DNA of 64,000 bases. Source: Parasutterella muris. GTDB lineage: Bacteria > Pseudomonadota > Gammaproteobacteria > Burkholderiales > Burkholderiaceae_F. Of the stretch, positions 10,029 through 20,429 are shown in pieces. The stretch's first letter is position 1, and every line of letters begins with the position of its first letter. The notes beneath the pieces were generated by a model, which ran no database searches, was not told the DNA's origin, and saw only the letters and a list, made by a program, of their open reading frames with translations. Position numbers and translations under genes: made by a program. The DNA is taken from NCBI RefSeq assembly GCF_009767915.1, contig NZ_WSRP01000004.1:42739-106738 (forward strand), read 5' to 3'.

Positions 10029-13000
10029 TCAATATTTGACGGATACCCCTTCAAGCGCGGAACATTCTTCTAACTTAGTGATGATGTCCCAACTCGGAGA
10101 TATCTTCATCGGAAGCTTTGTGCAAAGCAGCTTGCCCGGGAACACGAATTCCATTTCGATCGGTACCGCGAACTCCTGATTCTTGATTGAATTATTCAGA
10201 ATAATCTGCTGAATTCCTTCAAGCTCCGCGGGATCAGCATCTGGTCTGATGCGCATTTTGACTTTTGCGCCGTTTTCTTTTCTCAGCTCATAGAGCGGCG
10301 CAAATTCGCCGGCGGAAACCCAATCTTTATTCGTCTTCTTGCTATGGCCTCTCTTAATCGAAACCACCACAATTTCACCTTTGGGAATGGTCTTGATTTT
10401 CTCAAGATTTCGCTCGTAGTACTCCAGATTGATTCGGTAATCCTCAACCTTTTCTCCTGCTTCAAGGTGCAGCTGGACAAAATATTTGCCGTCCTTACTC
10501 TGACGCTTTTCACAGCCGGCGTAAATACCCGCGACCCGGAAGTCGCCAAATCCCTCCGGCGCCGCATCCAGGAGCGATGCGCCGTAATACCTGCTCAGCT
10601 CTTTCTTGTAGACATGACTCGGATGACTTGAGAAATACATTCCCATGACGGAAAACTCTTTCTCAAGCGTACTGCGTTCGCTCCAGGGCGTCACCTCAAT
10701 CATTTCAACACACTGTTCCTCTTCTTCTCCGAACAGAGAGAACTGGTTGGAGGAACTTTCCGACTGCTGAGCTGCCTGAATAACTAAATCGACGTTATCA
10801 AACCATTTGCGGCGGTTTGGATCAATCGAATCAAAGACGCCCGCAAGAGAAAACGCCTGCAGGACTTTCTTGGTGATCGCAGAGGTGCCGACTCGTTTAG
10901 CGAGATCATACATATCTTTAAACGGACCATTTTCGCTGCGCTCTTTCACAATCGCGTCCGCAGGGCCCTGACCGATCCCCTTCAGAGCGCCGAAGCCTAA
11001 ACGAATCACTTTGGTTTTCGGACTTGTGAAATTAAATTCGCTGCCGTTGATATCGGGACCTAAGATTTCCACACCATGCTTGGCGGCATCCGAAAGGATC
11101 GTACGCATCTTCGTCGCGTCCGTCATGACTTCGGTCAGGGACGAGGCAAGGAACTCCGCAGGATAGTAATTCTTGAGCCAAGCGGTTTTATAAGCGACAT
11201 AAGAGTAAGCCGCGGCATGAGATTTATTAAATCCGTAGCCTGCAAACTTTCTCATCAATTCGAACAAATGCGTCGCAACTTCTTCGGTGACGCCGTTCTT
11301 TGCGGCGCCCTCAATAAAGACTTTGCTTTGGCGCTCCATTTCCGCGACGTCTTTCTTACCCATGGCTCGGCGCAGAATATCCGCGCCGCCAAGTGAGTAT
11401 CCTCCGATTTTCTGCGCGACCAGCATGACCTGTTCCTGATAGACCATAATGCCGGAGGTTTCTTCCAAAATCGGAATTAAGCGGTCATCCGCGTATTCGG
11501 CTTTCTTTTTCCCGTCTCGAATATCAATAAAGTCATCAATCAGGTCCATCGGGCCCGGACGATACAGCGCGTTCAAAGCGATCAAGTCGGAAATCTTTGT
11601 CGGTACCGCGCGAATCAGCAGCTGACGCATACCGGTCGATTCAAACTGGAAGACCGCAACGGTATCGCCCTTCTGGAAAATATTCCGGTAGGTCGCTTCG
11701 TCGTCGCACTCCATATGTTCAATATCCGGACGGCTGCCGGTATTGGCTTCAATATAGTCAAGCGCGCGTTCAATGATCGTGAGTGTGGTAAGACCCAGGA
11801 AGTCGAACTTCACCAGGCCGACCGCTTCAACGTCTTTTTTATCGTACTGACTGATTACGTTCTCAGGGAGCATCCCAGCCGCATACAGCGGACAGAAATC
11901 AACGAGCTTTCCGGGCGCGATCAGCACGCCGCCCGCATGAATGCCCAGGCTCTTGGTTGTCCCCTCAAGTTTCAGTGCGTACGTGACCAGTTTTCTAACC
12001 TGAGGATCATTGCGCACCGCCGCTCTAAATTCCGGAATATCGGAGAGCGCCTCTGCCAATGTAATGTTCTTTCCGGGAATCGTCGGGATCATACGCGCCA
12101 GACGATCCGTCTCCATATAGGACATATCGAGCGTCCTGCCGACGTCCTTAATCGCACCCTTTGCCGCCATCGTGCCGAAGGTCGCGATCTGGCTGACCGA
12201 TTCGTCGCCGTACTTGCTTTTTACATACTCAATGACACGGCCGCGGTTGTTCTGACAGAAGTCCACGTCAAAGTCAGGCATGGAAACGCGTTCCGGATTC
12301 AGAAATCGCTCAAACAGCAGGTCAAACTGAAGCGGATCCAAATCGGTAATGCCCAGGCAGTACGCAACCAGTGAACCGGCGCCCGAACCTCGCCCCGGAC
12401 CCACCGGACAGCCGTGTGTCTTGGCCCAGTTAATAAAGTCCTGAACGATGAGGAAGTATCCTGGGAAATCCATCTCCTGAATAATTCCGATTTCGCGCTC
12501 CAGACGCTGTGAGTAGGTCGGGAACTTTTCTTTTCTGACCTTCTCATCCGGATAAAGCACTTTGAGACGGCGATCGAGACCCCGACGGGCAAGTTCAGCC
12601 ATATATTCTTTGAGCGATTTCCCTTCAGGTGTCGGGAAAATCGGCAGCTGAGGCTTGCCAAGCTTCAGCGTCAGGTTGCACATCTTGGCGATTTCAACCG
12701 TGTTCTCGATCGCGGACGGAATATCCGAGAACAAAGCAATCATTTCCTCTTTGCTCTTGAAATACTGTTCCGGCGTAAAAATTCTCGGACGGGCTTGATT
12801 GGCTAGCGTATAGCCTTCAGCGATCGCACTTCTTGCCTCATGGAATTCAAAATCTTCCTTTTCTTCAAACTGAATCGGATGGGCAGCGACGACCGGAATG
12901 TTCAGCTCTTTGGCAAGTCTGACCGTACCGTCAACCACCGCTTCAAGCTCGGGGCGGCCGATTCTCTGAATTTCCAGATAGAACTGACCCGGAAAACGAG

Positions 13001-13478
13001 CAGCAAGCTGCGCGCACTCCTCTTTGGCCGCTTCAAAGCTTCCGTTGAGGATCGATTTACCGACTGAGCCGGTATTAAAACCGGAGAGAACAATCAGTCC
13101 CTTGGCCATGTCCTCAGTGATCCAATCAAGGTCGATCTCGCCTCTGTCCTTATGCTGATTCTTCAGCCATGCGCGGGAGAGCAGCTCACAAAGCGCATGG
13201 TAGCCGTCCTGGTTTTTACACAGGAAAAGCAGACGATGGGGATCGTCCCGATTGTAGTGATTGGTGATCCAGCAGTCGGCGCCGAGGATCGGTTTAATTC
13301 CCGCACCGGAAGCCGCCTTGTAGAAAATCACGTCTCCGAACATTGCCGAGAGGTCCGTAATCGCAAGCGCCTTCATACCGGAGGCGATCGCTTTATGCAC
13401 AATCTTTTTCGGTTTGATCAGACCGTCTTTGATCGAAAATTCGGTGTGCATGCGAAGGTGGACAAAATCTTGACTCAT
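10029..13478 (-). CDS. dnaE: DNA polymerase III alpha subunit
   Basis: DnaE is the replicative polymerase. I take the ATG at 13478, because family proteins begin near FVHLRMHTEFSIKDGL; the frame extends 28 codons further upstream without family likeness. The product is 1149 residues, near the E. coli 1160. The PHP domain fills about 1-270. VGPGRGSGAGSLVAY (about 359-373) and PDFDVDF (about 401-407) mark the active site with two catalytic Asp; NALYRPGPM and FNKSHAAAYSYVAYKTAWLK follow. A C-terminal OB-fold and tau-binding tail are present. The gene follows rlmE after a terminator. Confidence 0.97.
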   Translation of the reverse strand: MSQDFVHLRMHTEFSIKDGLIKPKKIVHKAIASGMKALAITDLSAMFGDVIFYKAASGAGIKPILGADCWITNHYNRDDPHRLLFLCKNQDGYHALCELLSRAWLKNQHKDRGEIDLDWITEDMAKGLIVLSGFNTGSVGKSILNGSFEAAKEECAQLAARFPGQFYLEIQRIGRPELEAVVDGTVRLAKELNIPVVAAHPIQFEEKEDFEFHEARSAIAEGYTLANQARPRIFTPEQYFKSKEEMIALFSDIPSAIENTVEIAKMCNLTLKLGKPQLPIFPTPEGKSLKEYMAELARRGLDRRLKVLYPDEKVRKEKFPTYSQRLEREIGIIQEMDFPGYFLIVQDFINWAKTHGCPVGPGRGSGAGSLVAYCLGITDLDPLQFDLLFERFLNPERVSMPDFDVDFCQNNRGRVIEYVKSKYGDESVSQIATFGTMAAKGAIKDVGRTLDMSYMETDRLARMIPTIPGKNITLAEALSDIPEFRAAVRNDPQVRKLVTYALKLEGTTKSLGIHAGGVLIAPGKLVDFCPLYAAGMLPENVISQYDKKDVEAVGLVKFDFLGLTTLTIIERALDYIEANTGSRPDIEHMECDDEATYRNIFQKGDTVAVFQFESTGMRQLLIRAVPTKISDLIALNALYRPGPMDLIDDFIDIRDGKKKAEYADDRLIPILEETSGIMVYQEQVMLVAQKIGGYSLGGADILRRAMGKKDVAEMERQSKVFIEGAAKNGVTEEVATHLFELMRKFAGYGFNKSHAAAYSYVAYKTAWLKNYYPAEFLASSLTEVMTDATKMRTILSDAAKHGVEILGPDINGSEFNFTSPKTKVIRLGFGALKGIGQGPADAIVKERSENGPFKDMYDLAKRVGTSAITKKVLQAFSLAGVFDSIDPNRRKWFDNVDLVIQAAQQSESSSNQFSLFGEEEEQCVEMIEVTPWSERSTLEKEFSVMGMYFSSHPSHVYKKELSRYYGASLLDAAPEGFGDFRVAGIYAGCEKRQSKDGKYFVQLHLEAGEKVEDYRINLEYYERNLEKIKTIPKGEIVVVSIKRGHSKKTNKDWVSAGEFAPLYELRKENGAKVKMRIRPDADPAELEGIQQIILNNSIKNQEFAVPIEMEFVFPGKLLCTKLPMKISPSWDIITKLEECSALEGVSVKY

Positions 13479-13631
13479 ATCGTTCGGTTCCGGAGAAAAG
13501 GAAGGCTGGAATTTGGAAAATTCTAAAGGATCAATCTTAACGAAATGAGGACAGAATCGCATGGTTACAAACCAAACGATTGTCCTCTGAAAAGCCGAGC
13601 TGCATGAAACCAGGCCTTTGATGCGGTATAT

Positions 13632-13673
13632 AAAAATATATTCCCGCCTCGATTGTTCGTCAGGAGCGGGAAT
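13632..13673 (-). terminator. Intrinsic terminator after rlmE
   Basis: ATTCCCGC (13640-13647) pairs with GCGGGAAT (13666-13673) across an 18-nt loop that can pair further. On the minus strand it runs into ATATTTTTATA. It sits 26 bases after the rlmE stop. Confidence 0.75.
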
Positions 13674-13698
13674 TTAAAAAGAACGTTTTCAAACCGCG

Positions 13699-14343
13699 TT
13701 ATTTCAGGTTCTTCGCTACTACATAAACTTCCGCCGAAGAACTTCTCGAGGCTTCCGGTTTACGCACGGAGACTTTCTTAAAGGTCTTTTTGCAGGCCTC
13801 GATATACTGCGAGTAGCCGCTGCCCTGGAACACCTTGCAGACAAAGAAGCCGTTAGGCTTCAGATTCTCTTTGGCAAAGTCAAGCGCAAGCTCGTTCAAA
13901 AGCAGGCAGCGCGCAGCGTCGGCGGCGGCTACGCCGGAGAGATTCGGCGCCATATCCGAAAGCACCACGTCGACTTTTTCACCTTCAAGCAGTTCTGTGA
14001 GCTGATCCGCAACTTCCTGCTCTCTGAAGTCACCCTGCAGAAAATGCACGTCTTCGATCGGATCCATCGGCAGAATGTCCATTGCGATGACTTTTCCGTC
14101 GAGCCTGCCTTCTTTATCCGTCAGGCGCTCCTTCACAATCTGGGTCCATGAACCCGGCGCGGCGCCCAAATCAACGACAGACATTCCGGGTTTAATGATT
14201 TTGTCTTTATCATCGATCTCCATGAGCTTGTAAACCGAACGGGCTCTGTAGCCCTCCTGAACGCTGCGTTTTACAAACGGATCCGTGAGATGTCTTTTTA
14301 TCCACGCTGGATTTGAGCGTAATTTCTTTTCTGAGACCGGCAT
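13699..14343 (-). CDS. rlmE: 23S rRNA 2'-O-methyltransferase RlmE (FtsJ/RrmJ)
   Basis: RlmE methylates the 2'-hydroxyl of U2552 in the A-loop of 23S rRNA at a late stage of 50S assembly. The 214-residue product has the SAM motif VVDLGAAPGSW (57-67) and the K-D-K-E catalytic tetrad: K39 in RARSVYKL, D130 in LSDMAPNLSG, K170 in FFVCKVFQG and E205 near the end. It is divergent from yhbY, whose product also binds 50S precursors; the 42-base gap between the starts means the promoters overlap. Confidence 0.97.
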   Translation of the reverse strand: MPVSEKKLRSNPAWIKRHLTDPFVKRSVQEGYRARSVYKLMEIDDKDKIIKPGMSVVDLGAAPGSWTQIVKERLTDKEGRLDGKVIAMDILPMDPIEDVHFLQGDFREQEVADQLTELLEGEKVDVVLSDMAPNLSGVAAADAARCLLLNELALDFAKENLKPNGFFVCKVFQGSGYSQYIEACKKTFKKVSVRKPEASRSSSAEVYVVAKNLK

Positions 14344-14385
14344 AAGGTTAAACTCTTACAAAATTTATAAGGAGATTCATCAATC

Positions 14386-14916
14386 ATGACACAATTAAAA
14401 CTCTCAAGGGACGAGCGCATCGCACTTCGAGCCCAGGCGCATCACCTTGACCCGGTCGTCCTTCTCGGCTCCAACGGCCTGACAGACGCTGTCATTAAAG
14501 AAGTCGACCGCGAACTGAATGTTCACGGCCTCATCAAAGTTCGTGTTCCGAGCGACGACCGCGAAGAACGCGTCGCGATCTATGAAGAACTCGCGGAAAA
14601 ACTCGGCGCCGCCAAAATCCAGCTGATCGGTAAGCTCTTTGTTCTTTATCGCCCGATTCCTGAAAAGGAGGAAGAAGACGAAGAGAAACCCGCTCCGATG
14701 GACCGTGTGCGCAAGACCGGCGCAAAAGCGCGCAACAATCGCAAACGTCTAACGGAAAAGATCAACAGCAAGAAGAGCGGCGCAAAGAACGCGCCCTGGG
14801 CCAAGACCCTTAAAAAGGGAAAGACCCCGAAGGGTCAGGTCAAAGCGGTCGGAGCCAAGGGCAAAGCGCTCGGCTCCCACATGAAAAACAAAGGCGTCCT
14901 CAAAGAAGAAGAGTAA
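14386..14916 (+). CDS. yhbY: YhbY-family (CRM domain) ribosome-assembly RNA-binding protein with long basic tail
   Basis: Residues 1-97 form a CRM domain related to E. coli YhbY, which binds pre-50S particles. The RNA-binding loop is GSNG (28-31), and HGLIKVRV and IGKLFVLYRP mark the core strands. Family members are usually about 95-100 residues. This one has 176, because a stretch of acidic residues (about 93-101) leads into an 80-residue Lys/Arg/Ala/Gly tail that resembles intrinsically disordered rRNA-binding tails. A Shine-Dalgarno AAGGAG lies about 10 bases before the ATG. It is divergent from rlmE and convergent with greA, 17 bases away. Confidence 0.93.
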   Translation: MTQLKLSRDERIALRAQAHHLDPVVLLGSNGLTDAVIKEVDRELNVHGLIKVRVPSDDREERVAIYEELAEKLGAAKIQLIGKLFVLYRPIPEKEEEDEEKPAPMDRVRKTGAKARNNRKRLTEKINSKKSGAKNAPWAKTLKKGKTPKGQVKAVGAKGKALGSHMKNKGVLKEEE

Positions 14917-14933
14917 ACGCCCTAGCTCTCGCT

Positions 14934-15407
14934 TTAAATAAATTCAACGGCGATGATTTCGTACTCGCTCACGCCCTTCGGGGCCTGAACCTCTACGACA
15001 TCGCCTTCATTTTTGCCGATCAGCGCACGCGCGATCGGGCTGGCGATGGAAATACGGCCAGCTTTCGTGTCGCTTTCGTCGGCACCAACGATCTGAAAGC
15101 GCTGACGGTCTCCTGTTTCCACATCCTCAATCGTCACAGTCGCGCTGAACACAACACGACCGTTGTTGGGCAGCGTCGTCGGATCAATCACCTGGAACTG
15201 CGAAATCTTGCTTTCGAGCTCCATGATTCGGCCTTCAATAAAGGCCTGAGATTCTCTGGCGGCATCGTATTCCGCATTTTCAGAGAGGTCCCCTTTTTCA
15301 CGAGCTTCGGCAATCGCCTGAACAACAGCAGGACGATCCTGCGTCTTCAAACGATGAAGCTCATCTTTAAGCATTTTTGCCCCGCGGGCAGTAATTGGAA
15401 TAGCCAT
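14934..15407 (-). CDS. greA: Transcription elongation factor GreA
   Basis: GreA rescues backtracked RNA polymerase after short backtracks. The 157-residue product matches the family length. The coiled-coil tip is REKGDLSENAEYDAA, with catalytic Asp40 and Glu43; the C-terminal domain contains GADESDTKAGRISIASPIARAL. An intrinsic terminator ends only about 7 bases upstream of its start codon, and the ribosome site (GTAGAAG) is weak. Expression may therefore depend on read-through from argF or on a promoter inside the hairpin region. E. coli greA is also known for a leader terminator and autoregulation, so a similar control is plausible. Confidence 0.97.
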   Translation of the reverse strand: MAIPITARGAKMLKDELHRLKTQDRPAVVQAIAEAREKGDLSENAEYDAARESQAFIEGRIMELESKISQFQVIDPTTLPNNGRVVFSATVTIEDVETGDRQRFQIVGADESDTKAGRISIASPIARALIGKNEGDVVEVQAPKGVSEYEIIAVEFI

Positions 15408-15414
15408 CTTCTAC

Positions 15415-15448
15415 AAAAAAAATCTAGGGCGGTCAAAACTAACCGCCC
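15415..15448 (-). terminator. Intrinsic terminator between argF and greA
   Basis: GGGCGGT (15427-15433) pairs perfectly with ACCGCCC (15442-15448) around an 8-nt loop. On the minus strand it continues TAGA and then eight T (15422-15415). It ends argF transcripts and directly abuts the greA ribosome-binding region, so it could act as a greA attenuator. Confidence 0.85.
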
Positions 15449-15545
15449 AAATACATTTAAGGATGCATAATGATAGCGCAACCGCTCCCTTCCCGCCGCT
15501 TCTTTGAAACCAAAAAGCGCTGTAAGAAAGCGGTCTTCTATCTGC

Positions 15546-16550
15546 TTACGCTAAAGAGGAGACGATAACCGCCTTGATCGTGTGCAGGCGGTTGCCGGCC
15601 TGATGGAACACGATGGAAGCGGGCGATTCAAACACCTCTTCCGTCACTTCAACACCGTTGGCAAGTTCCGGATGAGCCGCGATCACCGCTTCTCCGACCT
15701 TGGTCTCTGTGTTGTGATAAGCAGGCAGACAGTGCATGAATTTCACATCCGGATTGCCGGTCGCGTCCATCATGGCTTTGTTAACCTGATACGGCAGCAG
15801 CGCTTTGATGCGTTCATCCCAGACTTCTTTGGGTTCGCCCATGGAAACCCAGATGTCGGTATGAATGAAGTCAACACCCTTAACGGCCGCCTTCACGTCT
15901 TCCGTGATCAGCAGACGAGCACCGGAGTGCTTGGCAAATTCTTCACACATATCGATGAGTTCCTGGCTCGGCCAGTATTCTTTCGGTGCGGCGATACGAA
16001 CATCCATACCCATCTTCGCGCCGACGAGCAGTAAAGAATTGCCGGTATTGAAGCGAGCGTCGCCGACATAAGCGTAAGAGATGTCTTTCCAGCGCTTGCC
16101 ACAGCTTTCTTTCATCGTGAGCAGATCGCACAGCATCTGTGTCGGATGCCATTCGTCTGTCAGACCGTTAAAGACCGGAACGCCTGCGTATTCGTGCAGT
16201 TCTTCCACAGTTTCCTGTTTGTAGCCGCGGAATTCGATCGCGTCGTACATAGATCCGAGTACGCGGGCTGTATCCTTAATGCTTTCCTTGTGGCCGATCT
16301 GCGAGCTCTGCGGATCAAAGAAAGTGGTGTTGGCGCCCTGATCATAGGCAGCGACTTCAAAAGCGCTGCGGGTACGAGTGGAGGTCTTTTCGAAGATCAG
16401 AGCGATGCTCTTTCCCTGCAGATGCTGTACTTCAGTACCGGTCTGTTTTGCCTTTTTAAGATTTTCAGCAAGACTGACGAGATAATCGATTTCTTCAGCT
16501 GTGTGATTGACAAGGCTCAGAAGTGAGCGATTTTTAAGATTAAAAGGCAT
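15546..16550 (-). CDS. argF: Ornithine carbamoyltransferase
   Basis: This enzyme makes citrulline from ornithine and carbamoyl phosphate. The 334-residue product has the carbamoyl-phosphate loop STRTR (57-61), HPTQ (135-138), the ornithine-binding SMGE (236-239) and HCLP (273-276). It lies 50 bases after carB on the same strand, with AAGGA upstream of its ATG. Carbamoyl-phosphate synthetase and its arginine-branch consumer are thus probably co-transcribed, which favours the anabolic role over the catabolic ArcB role, although sequence alone does not separate them. Confidence 0.95.
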   Translation of the reverse strand: MPFNLKNRSLLSLVNHTAEEIDYLVSLAENLKKAKQTGTEVQHLQGKSIALIFEKTSTRTRSAFEVAAYDQGANTTFFDPQSSQIGHKESIKDTARVLGSMYDAIEFRGYKQETVEELHEYAGVPVFNGLTDEWHPTQMLCDLLTMKESCGKRWKDISYAYVGDARFNTGNSLLLVGAKMGMDVRIAAPKEYWPSQELIDMCEEFAKHSGARLLITEDVKAAVKGVDFIHTDIWVSMGEPKEVWDERIKALLPYQVNKAMMDATGNPDVKFMHCLPAYHNTETKVGEAVIAAHPELANGVEVTEEVFESPASIVFHQAGNRLHTIKAVIVSSLA

Positions 16551-16574
16551 TTTGCTTTTCCTTTACTTCATAGA

Positions 16575-16590
16575 GCGCCCTTGCGGGCGC
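16575..16590 (-). other. Short hairpin in the carB-argF gap
   Basis: GCGCCC (16575-16580) pairs perfectly with GGGCGC (16585-16590) around TTGC. No T-run follows on the minus strand, so it is more likely an intercistronic mRNA structure than a terminator. Confidence 0.4.
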
Positions 16591-16600
16591 GTTTCAATAA

Positions 16601-19600
16601 TTAACTGTGTTTAGCGTGCAGTTCCTGCTGGGCGTACACCTCGGTGTCGTCCATATGCTGAATGCCTTCTATGACCGCCAGCGCGTTTGCCATCGCCGTA
16701 TAGAAAGTCACATGGTTGGCAAGGCTCGCGATACGGATTGCGGAGGCGTCGGCAATTTCCGAGCGGTTTTCGGCGGCAACAGCAATCACAAGATTGATAT
16801 TGCCGTTCTTCAGTTCGTCTACCACGTTGGGACGACCCTCGGAAACCTTGTTGACGACTTCACACTTAAAGCCCGCTTCGCGGATCACTTTTGCGGTGCC
16901 ACGTGTCGCGACAAGCTGGTAACCCGCATCGACGAACTGCTTGGCAAGCTGCGGCAGTCTCGGCTTGTCTTCATCCTTAACGGAAATAAAGACGCGGCCT
17001 TCTCTCGGAATCGCGGAGTCCGCGCCGATCTGGCTCTTAAAGAGCGCTTCGCCGAAGCTTCTGCCGACACCCATGACTTCACCTGTTGAACGCATTTCAG
17101 GTCCGAGGACCGGATCGACGCCCAAGAACTTGGCAAACGGGAAGACGGCTTCCTTAACGCTGTAGTGATCCAGATCCACTTCAACGGGCTGGCCCTGCTC
17201 TTCAAGACTTCTTCCTGCCATGCAGCGGGCCGCAATCTTAGCGAGCTGCTGACCGGTGGACTTGGAGACAAACGGAACGGTTCTCGAGGCTCTCGGGTTC
17301 ACTTCCAGCACGAAGATTTCCGGATGATCCGTAAAGGCGTGCTGAATCGCAAACTGAACGTTCATCAGGCCGACCACGCCGAGCGCTTTGGCCATCAGGC
17401 GAGTCTGACGCTTGACCTCTTCCACAATCTGCGGATCAAGAGAATACGGAGGAATGGAGCAGGCGGAGTCGCCCGAATGGACGCCTGCCTGTTCAATGTG
17501 CTGCATCACGCCGCCGATACGAACTTCTTTGCCGTCGGAAACCGCGTCCACGTCCATTTCAACCGCATCATCAAGGAATCGATCGAGCAGAACCGGAGAG
17601 TCAAACGTTACTTTGATCGCTTCACGCATATAGCGCTCAAGCTCGCCTCTTTCATGCACGATATCCATCGCGCGGCCGCCAAGCACGTAGCTCGGACGGA
17701 CCACTAACGGGTAGCCGATTTCTTCGGCTTTGCGAATCGCTTCCTCTTCGGTATGAGCGGTACGGTTGGGCGGCTGGTGCAGACCGAGATCCTGAAGCAG
17801 ATGCTGGAATCTTTCACGGTCTTCTGCCGCATCAATGGAGTCCGGTGTTGTACCGATAATCGGCACGCCGTTGGCTTCGAGCGCGCGGGCAAGTTTCAGC
17901 GGAGTCTGGCCGCCGTACTGAACAATCACGCCTTCTGGTTTTTCCACATCGATGATTTCAAGTACATCTTCCAGCGTCACCGGCTCGAAATAGAGACGAT
18001 CACTGGTGTCATAGTCCGTGGAAACGGTTTCCGGGTTGCAGTTCACCATGATGGTTTCGAAACCGTCTTCGCGCAGCGCCATGGAAGCATGCACGCAGCA
18101 GTAGTCAAATTCAATACCCTGACCGATGCGATTGGGGCCGCCGCCAAGCACAACGATCTTTCTGCGGTCGGTCGGATTCGCTTCGCTCTCCTCTTCATAG
18201 GTGGAGTACATGTAAGCGGTATCCGTGGGGAATTCTCCCGCGCAGGTGTCCACGCGCTTATAAACCGGACGAACTCCGAGTTTATGACGCAGTGTGCGTA
18301 CGCCGTCTTCCGTCACGCGGAGCAGTTTTGCCAGACGTCTGTCGGAGAAACCTTTCTTCTTCAGATAAACAAGCTCTTCCTTGGTCAGTTCGGCAAATTC
18401 CATCTCCTTGAGGCGTCCTTCGATATCCACAAGTTCCTTGATCTGAACCAGGAACCACGGATCGATTTTTGTGACGCGATGGGCCTCTTTAACGGAGTAA
18501 CCCAAACGGAAGGCATCCGCCAGGTACCAGAGACGGTCAGGACCGGGCTCACTGATTTCGTGATGAATCTGAGCCTTGTCCGTGCTGATCTCATTGAGAC
18601 CGTCTTTACCGGTTTCAAGGCCGCGCAGCGCTTTCTGAAGGGCTTCCTGGAACGTTCTGCCGATCGCCATGACTTCGCCGACGGATTTCATCTGAGTCGT
18701 CAGACGCTTATCGGCTTTGGGGAATTTTTCAAAAGCAAAACGCGGAGCTTTAACAACCACGTAATCGATGGTCGGTTCAAATGAGGCCGGTGTCGCGCCG
18801 CCCGTGATTTCATTTCTCAATTCGTCAAGTGTATAGCCCACCGCAAGTTTCGCGGCGATCTTAGCGATCGGGAACCCGGTCGCTTTGGAGGCTAAAGCTG
18901 AAGAGCGGGACACGCGAGGATTCATCTCGATAACGACCAAACGGCCGTCCTTCGGGTTGACCGCAAACTGCACATTGGATCCGCCCGTATCAACACCGAT
19001 CTCGCGCAAAATCGCGATCGAGGCGTCACGCATGACCTGATACTCTTTATCGGTCAGAGTCTGAGCCGGCGCCACGGTAATCGAATCACCGGTATGAACA
19101 CCCATCGGATCCAGGTTTTCGATCGAGCAGACGATAATGCAGTTGTCTTTGCTGTCACGAACCACCTCCATCTCGTACTCTTTCCAGCCGAGCAGCGATT
19201 CTTCAATCAGCAGCTCATGCGTCGGAGAAAGTTCAAGACCTCGTGTGCAGATCTGGATAAATTCTTCCATGTTGTAGGCGATACCGCCGCCGGTTCCGCC
19301 GAGCGTGAAGCTCGGACGAATAATCGCGGGAAATCCGATCTTGACCTGCACTTTAAGAGCGTCGTCCAGCGAGTAAGCGATGCCGGATCGGGCGCTCGAA
19401 AGGCCGATCTTGTCCATCGCTTCCTTAAATTTCAGACGGTCTTCGGCCTTTTCTATCGCGGCGGGAGAAGCGCCGATTAGTTCGATTCCGTATTTTTCGA
19501 GTACCCCGTGCTTGGCAAGATCCATCGCGCAGTTCAGCGCGGTCTGGCCGCCCATGGTCGGCAGAATCGCATCAGGGCGTTCCTTAGCGATAATGCGTTC

Positions 19601-19822
19601 CACCACCTCGCGGGTAATCGGCTCAATATATGTCACATCGGCTGTCTGGGGGTCCGTCATAATCGTCGCGGGGTTGCTGTTGACGAGAATGACCTTATAG
19701 CCTTCCTCGCGAAGAGCCTTACAGGCCTGCGCGCCGGAATAGTCGAATTCGCAGGCCTGGCCGATGACAATAGGACCCGCTCCGATAATAAGAACGGATT
19801 TAATATCAGTGCGCTTAGGCAT
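16601..19822 (-). CDS. carB: Carbamoyl-phosphate synthase large subunit
   Basis: CarB joins bicarbonate, ammonia from CarA and two ATP into carbamoyl phosphate for pyrimidines and arginine. I place the start at the ATG at 19822, with AAGGA eight bases upstream, giving 1073 residues, equal to the E. coli protein; an in-frame extension to 19867 lacks family likeness. The two synthetase halves are visible as duplicated ATP-grasp modules: [14 protein letters not shown] in the first and [14 protein letters not shown] in the second. The C-terminal MGS allosteric domain begins near [12 protein letters not shown]. The start overlaps the end of gmhA by 8 bases. Confidence 0.97.
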   Translation of the reverse strand: MPKRTDIKSVLIIGAGPIVIGQACEFDYSGAQACKALREEGYKVILVNSNPATIMTDPQTADVTYIEPITREVVERIIAKERPDAILPTMGGQTALNCAMDLAKHGVLEKYGIELIGASPAAIEKAEDRLKFKEAMDKIGLSSARSGIAYSLDDALKVQVKIGFPAIIRPSFTLGGTGGGIAYNMEEFIQICTRGLELSPTHELLIEESLLGWKEYEMEVVRDSKDNCIIVCSIENLDPMGVHTGDSITVAPAQTLTDKEYQVMRDASIAILREIGVDTGGSNVQFAVNPKDGRLVVIEMNPRVSRSSALASKATGFPIAKIAAKLAVGYTLDELRNEITGGATPASFEPTIDYVVVKAPRFAFEKFPKADKRLTTQMKSVGEVMAIGRTFQEALQKALRGLETGKDGLNEISTDKAQIHHEISEPGPDRLWYLADAFRLGYSVKEAHRVTKIDPWFLVQIKELVDIEGRLKEMEFAELTKEELVYLKKKGFSDRRLAKLLRVTEDGVRTLRHKLGVRPVYKRVDTCAGEFPTDTAYMYSTYEEESEANPTDRRKIVVLGGGPNRIGQGIEFDYCCVHASMALREDGFETIMVNCNPETVSTDYDTSDRLYFEPVTLEDVLEIIDVEKPEGVIVQYGGQTPLKLARALEANGVPIIGTTPDSIDAAEDRERFQHLLQDLGLHQPPNRTAHTEEEAIRKAEEIGYPLVVRPSYVLGGRAMDIVHERGELERYMREAIKVTFDSPVLLDRFLDDAVEMDVDAVSDGKEVRIGGVMQHIEQAGVHSGDSACSIPPYSLDPQIVEEVKRQTRLMAKALGVVGLMNVQFAIQHAFTDHPEIFVLEVNPRASRTVPFVSKSTGQQLAKIAARCMAGRSLEEQGQPVEVDLDHYSVKEAVFPFAKFLGVDPVLGPEMRSTGEVMGVGRSFGEALFKSQIGADSAIPREGRVFISVKDEDKPRLPQLAKQFVDAGYQLVATRGTAKVIREAGFKCEVVNKVSEGRPNVVDELKNGNINLVIAVAAENRSEIADASAIRIASLANHVTFYTAMANALAVIEGIQHMDDTEVYAQQELHAKHS

Positions 19823-20429
19823 TTTCTTTTTCCTTAGATTCGGTTGATTCTGCAAGTCCGGCTTCAATGAGCTCGATCATGATGTGAATGAGCTTGATAT
19901 GCAGCTCCTGCACACGATCGGCAAAGCGCCCGGCAGGCGTCACGATCGCCACATCCGCGAGTTCGCATATCGGGGTGCCGCTTTTTCCGGTGAGCGCGAC
20001 CACACGCACACCGCGCGCCTTTGCAGCCTGAGCGGCTTTAACCACGTTTTTGCTTGTGCCGCTCGTTGTGATCGCAAGAAGAACATCGCCTTCTTTTCCT
20101 ACCGCCTCAAGAAAGCGGGAGAACACATATTCGTATCCAAAATCATTGGCCACGCAGGACATATGTGAAGGATCGGCAAGCGACATCGCGGCGATCGCGG
20201 GCCGATCCTGGCGGAATCTGCCCGAAAGTTCCTCGGCAAAGTGCATTGCGTCGCAGAGCGAGCCGCCGTTGCCGCAGGACATGACTTTGCCGCCGTTTTT
20301 AAGCGAGGCGATCATCAGGTTCGCAGCCTGAGCGACGCGCTCGAGCGCTTCTTCGTTGGCAATCAGGTTATTGAGACCGGAGCGCGCTTCTTCAAGCGCA
20401 GCTTTTACTTGCTGAATTTGATCTTTCAT
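19815..20429 (-). CDS. gmhA: Phosphoheptose isomerase (SIS domain)
   Basis: GmhA converts sedoheptulose 7-phosphate to D-glycero-D-manno-heptose 7-phosphate, the first step to lipopolysaccharide core heptose. The 204-residue product aligns end to end with E. coli GmhA in memory: [20 protein letters not shown] (51-70) with the catalytic Glu66, the SIS loop TTSGTSKNV (121-129), and [14 protein letters not shown] with His177. The close relative DiaA lacks this exact Glu/His pattern but remains a second possibility. It overlaps carA by 4 bases and carB by 8, so it is translated in the middle of the carAB operon. Confidence 0.85.
   Translation of the reverse strand: MKDQIQQVKAALEEARSGLNNLIANEEALERVAQAANLMIASLKNGGKVMSCGNGGSLCDAMHFAEELSGRFRQDRPAIAAMSLADPSHMSCVANDFGYEYVFSRFLEAVGKEGDVLLAITTSGTSKNVVKAAQAAKARGVRVVALTGKSGTPICELADVAIVTPAGRFADRVQELHIKLIHIMIELIEAGLAESTESKEKENA

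Noticed and set aside
17753..18784. Long plus-strand frame opposite carB (and similar ones opposite tal and spoT).
   Set aside because: Antisense shadows with Arg/His-rich composition and no starts with ribosome sites.
19823..19867. Upstream extension of carB to 19867.
   Set aside because: AAGGA stands at the right distance from the ATG at 19822, and the resulting 1073 residues equal the E. coli length.
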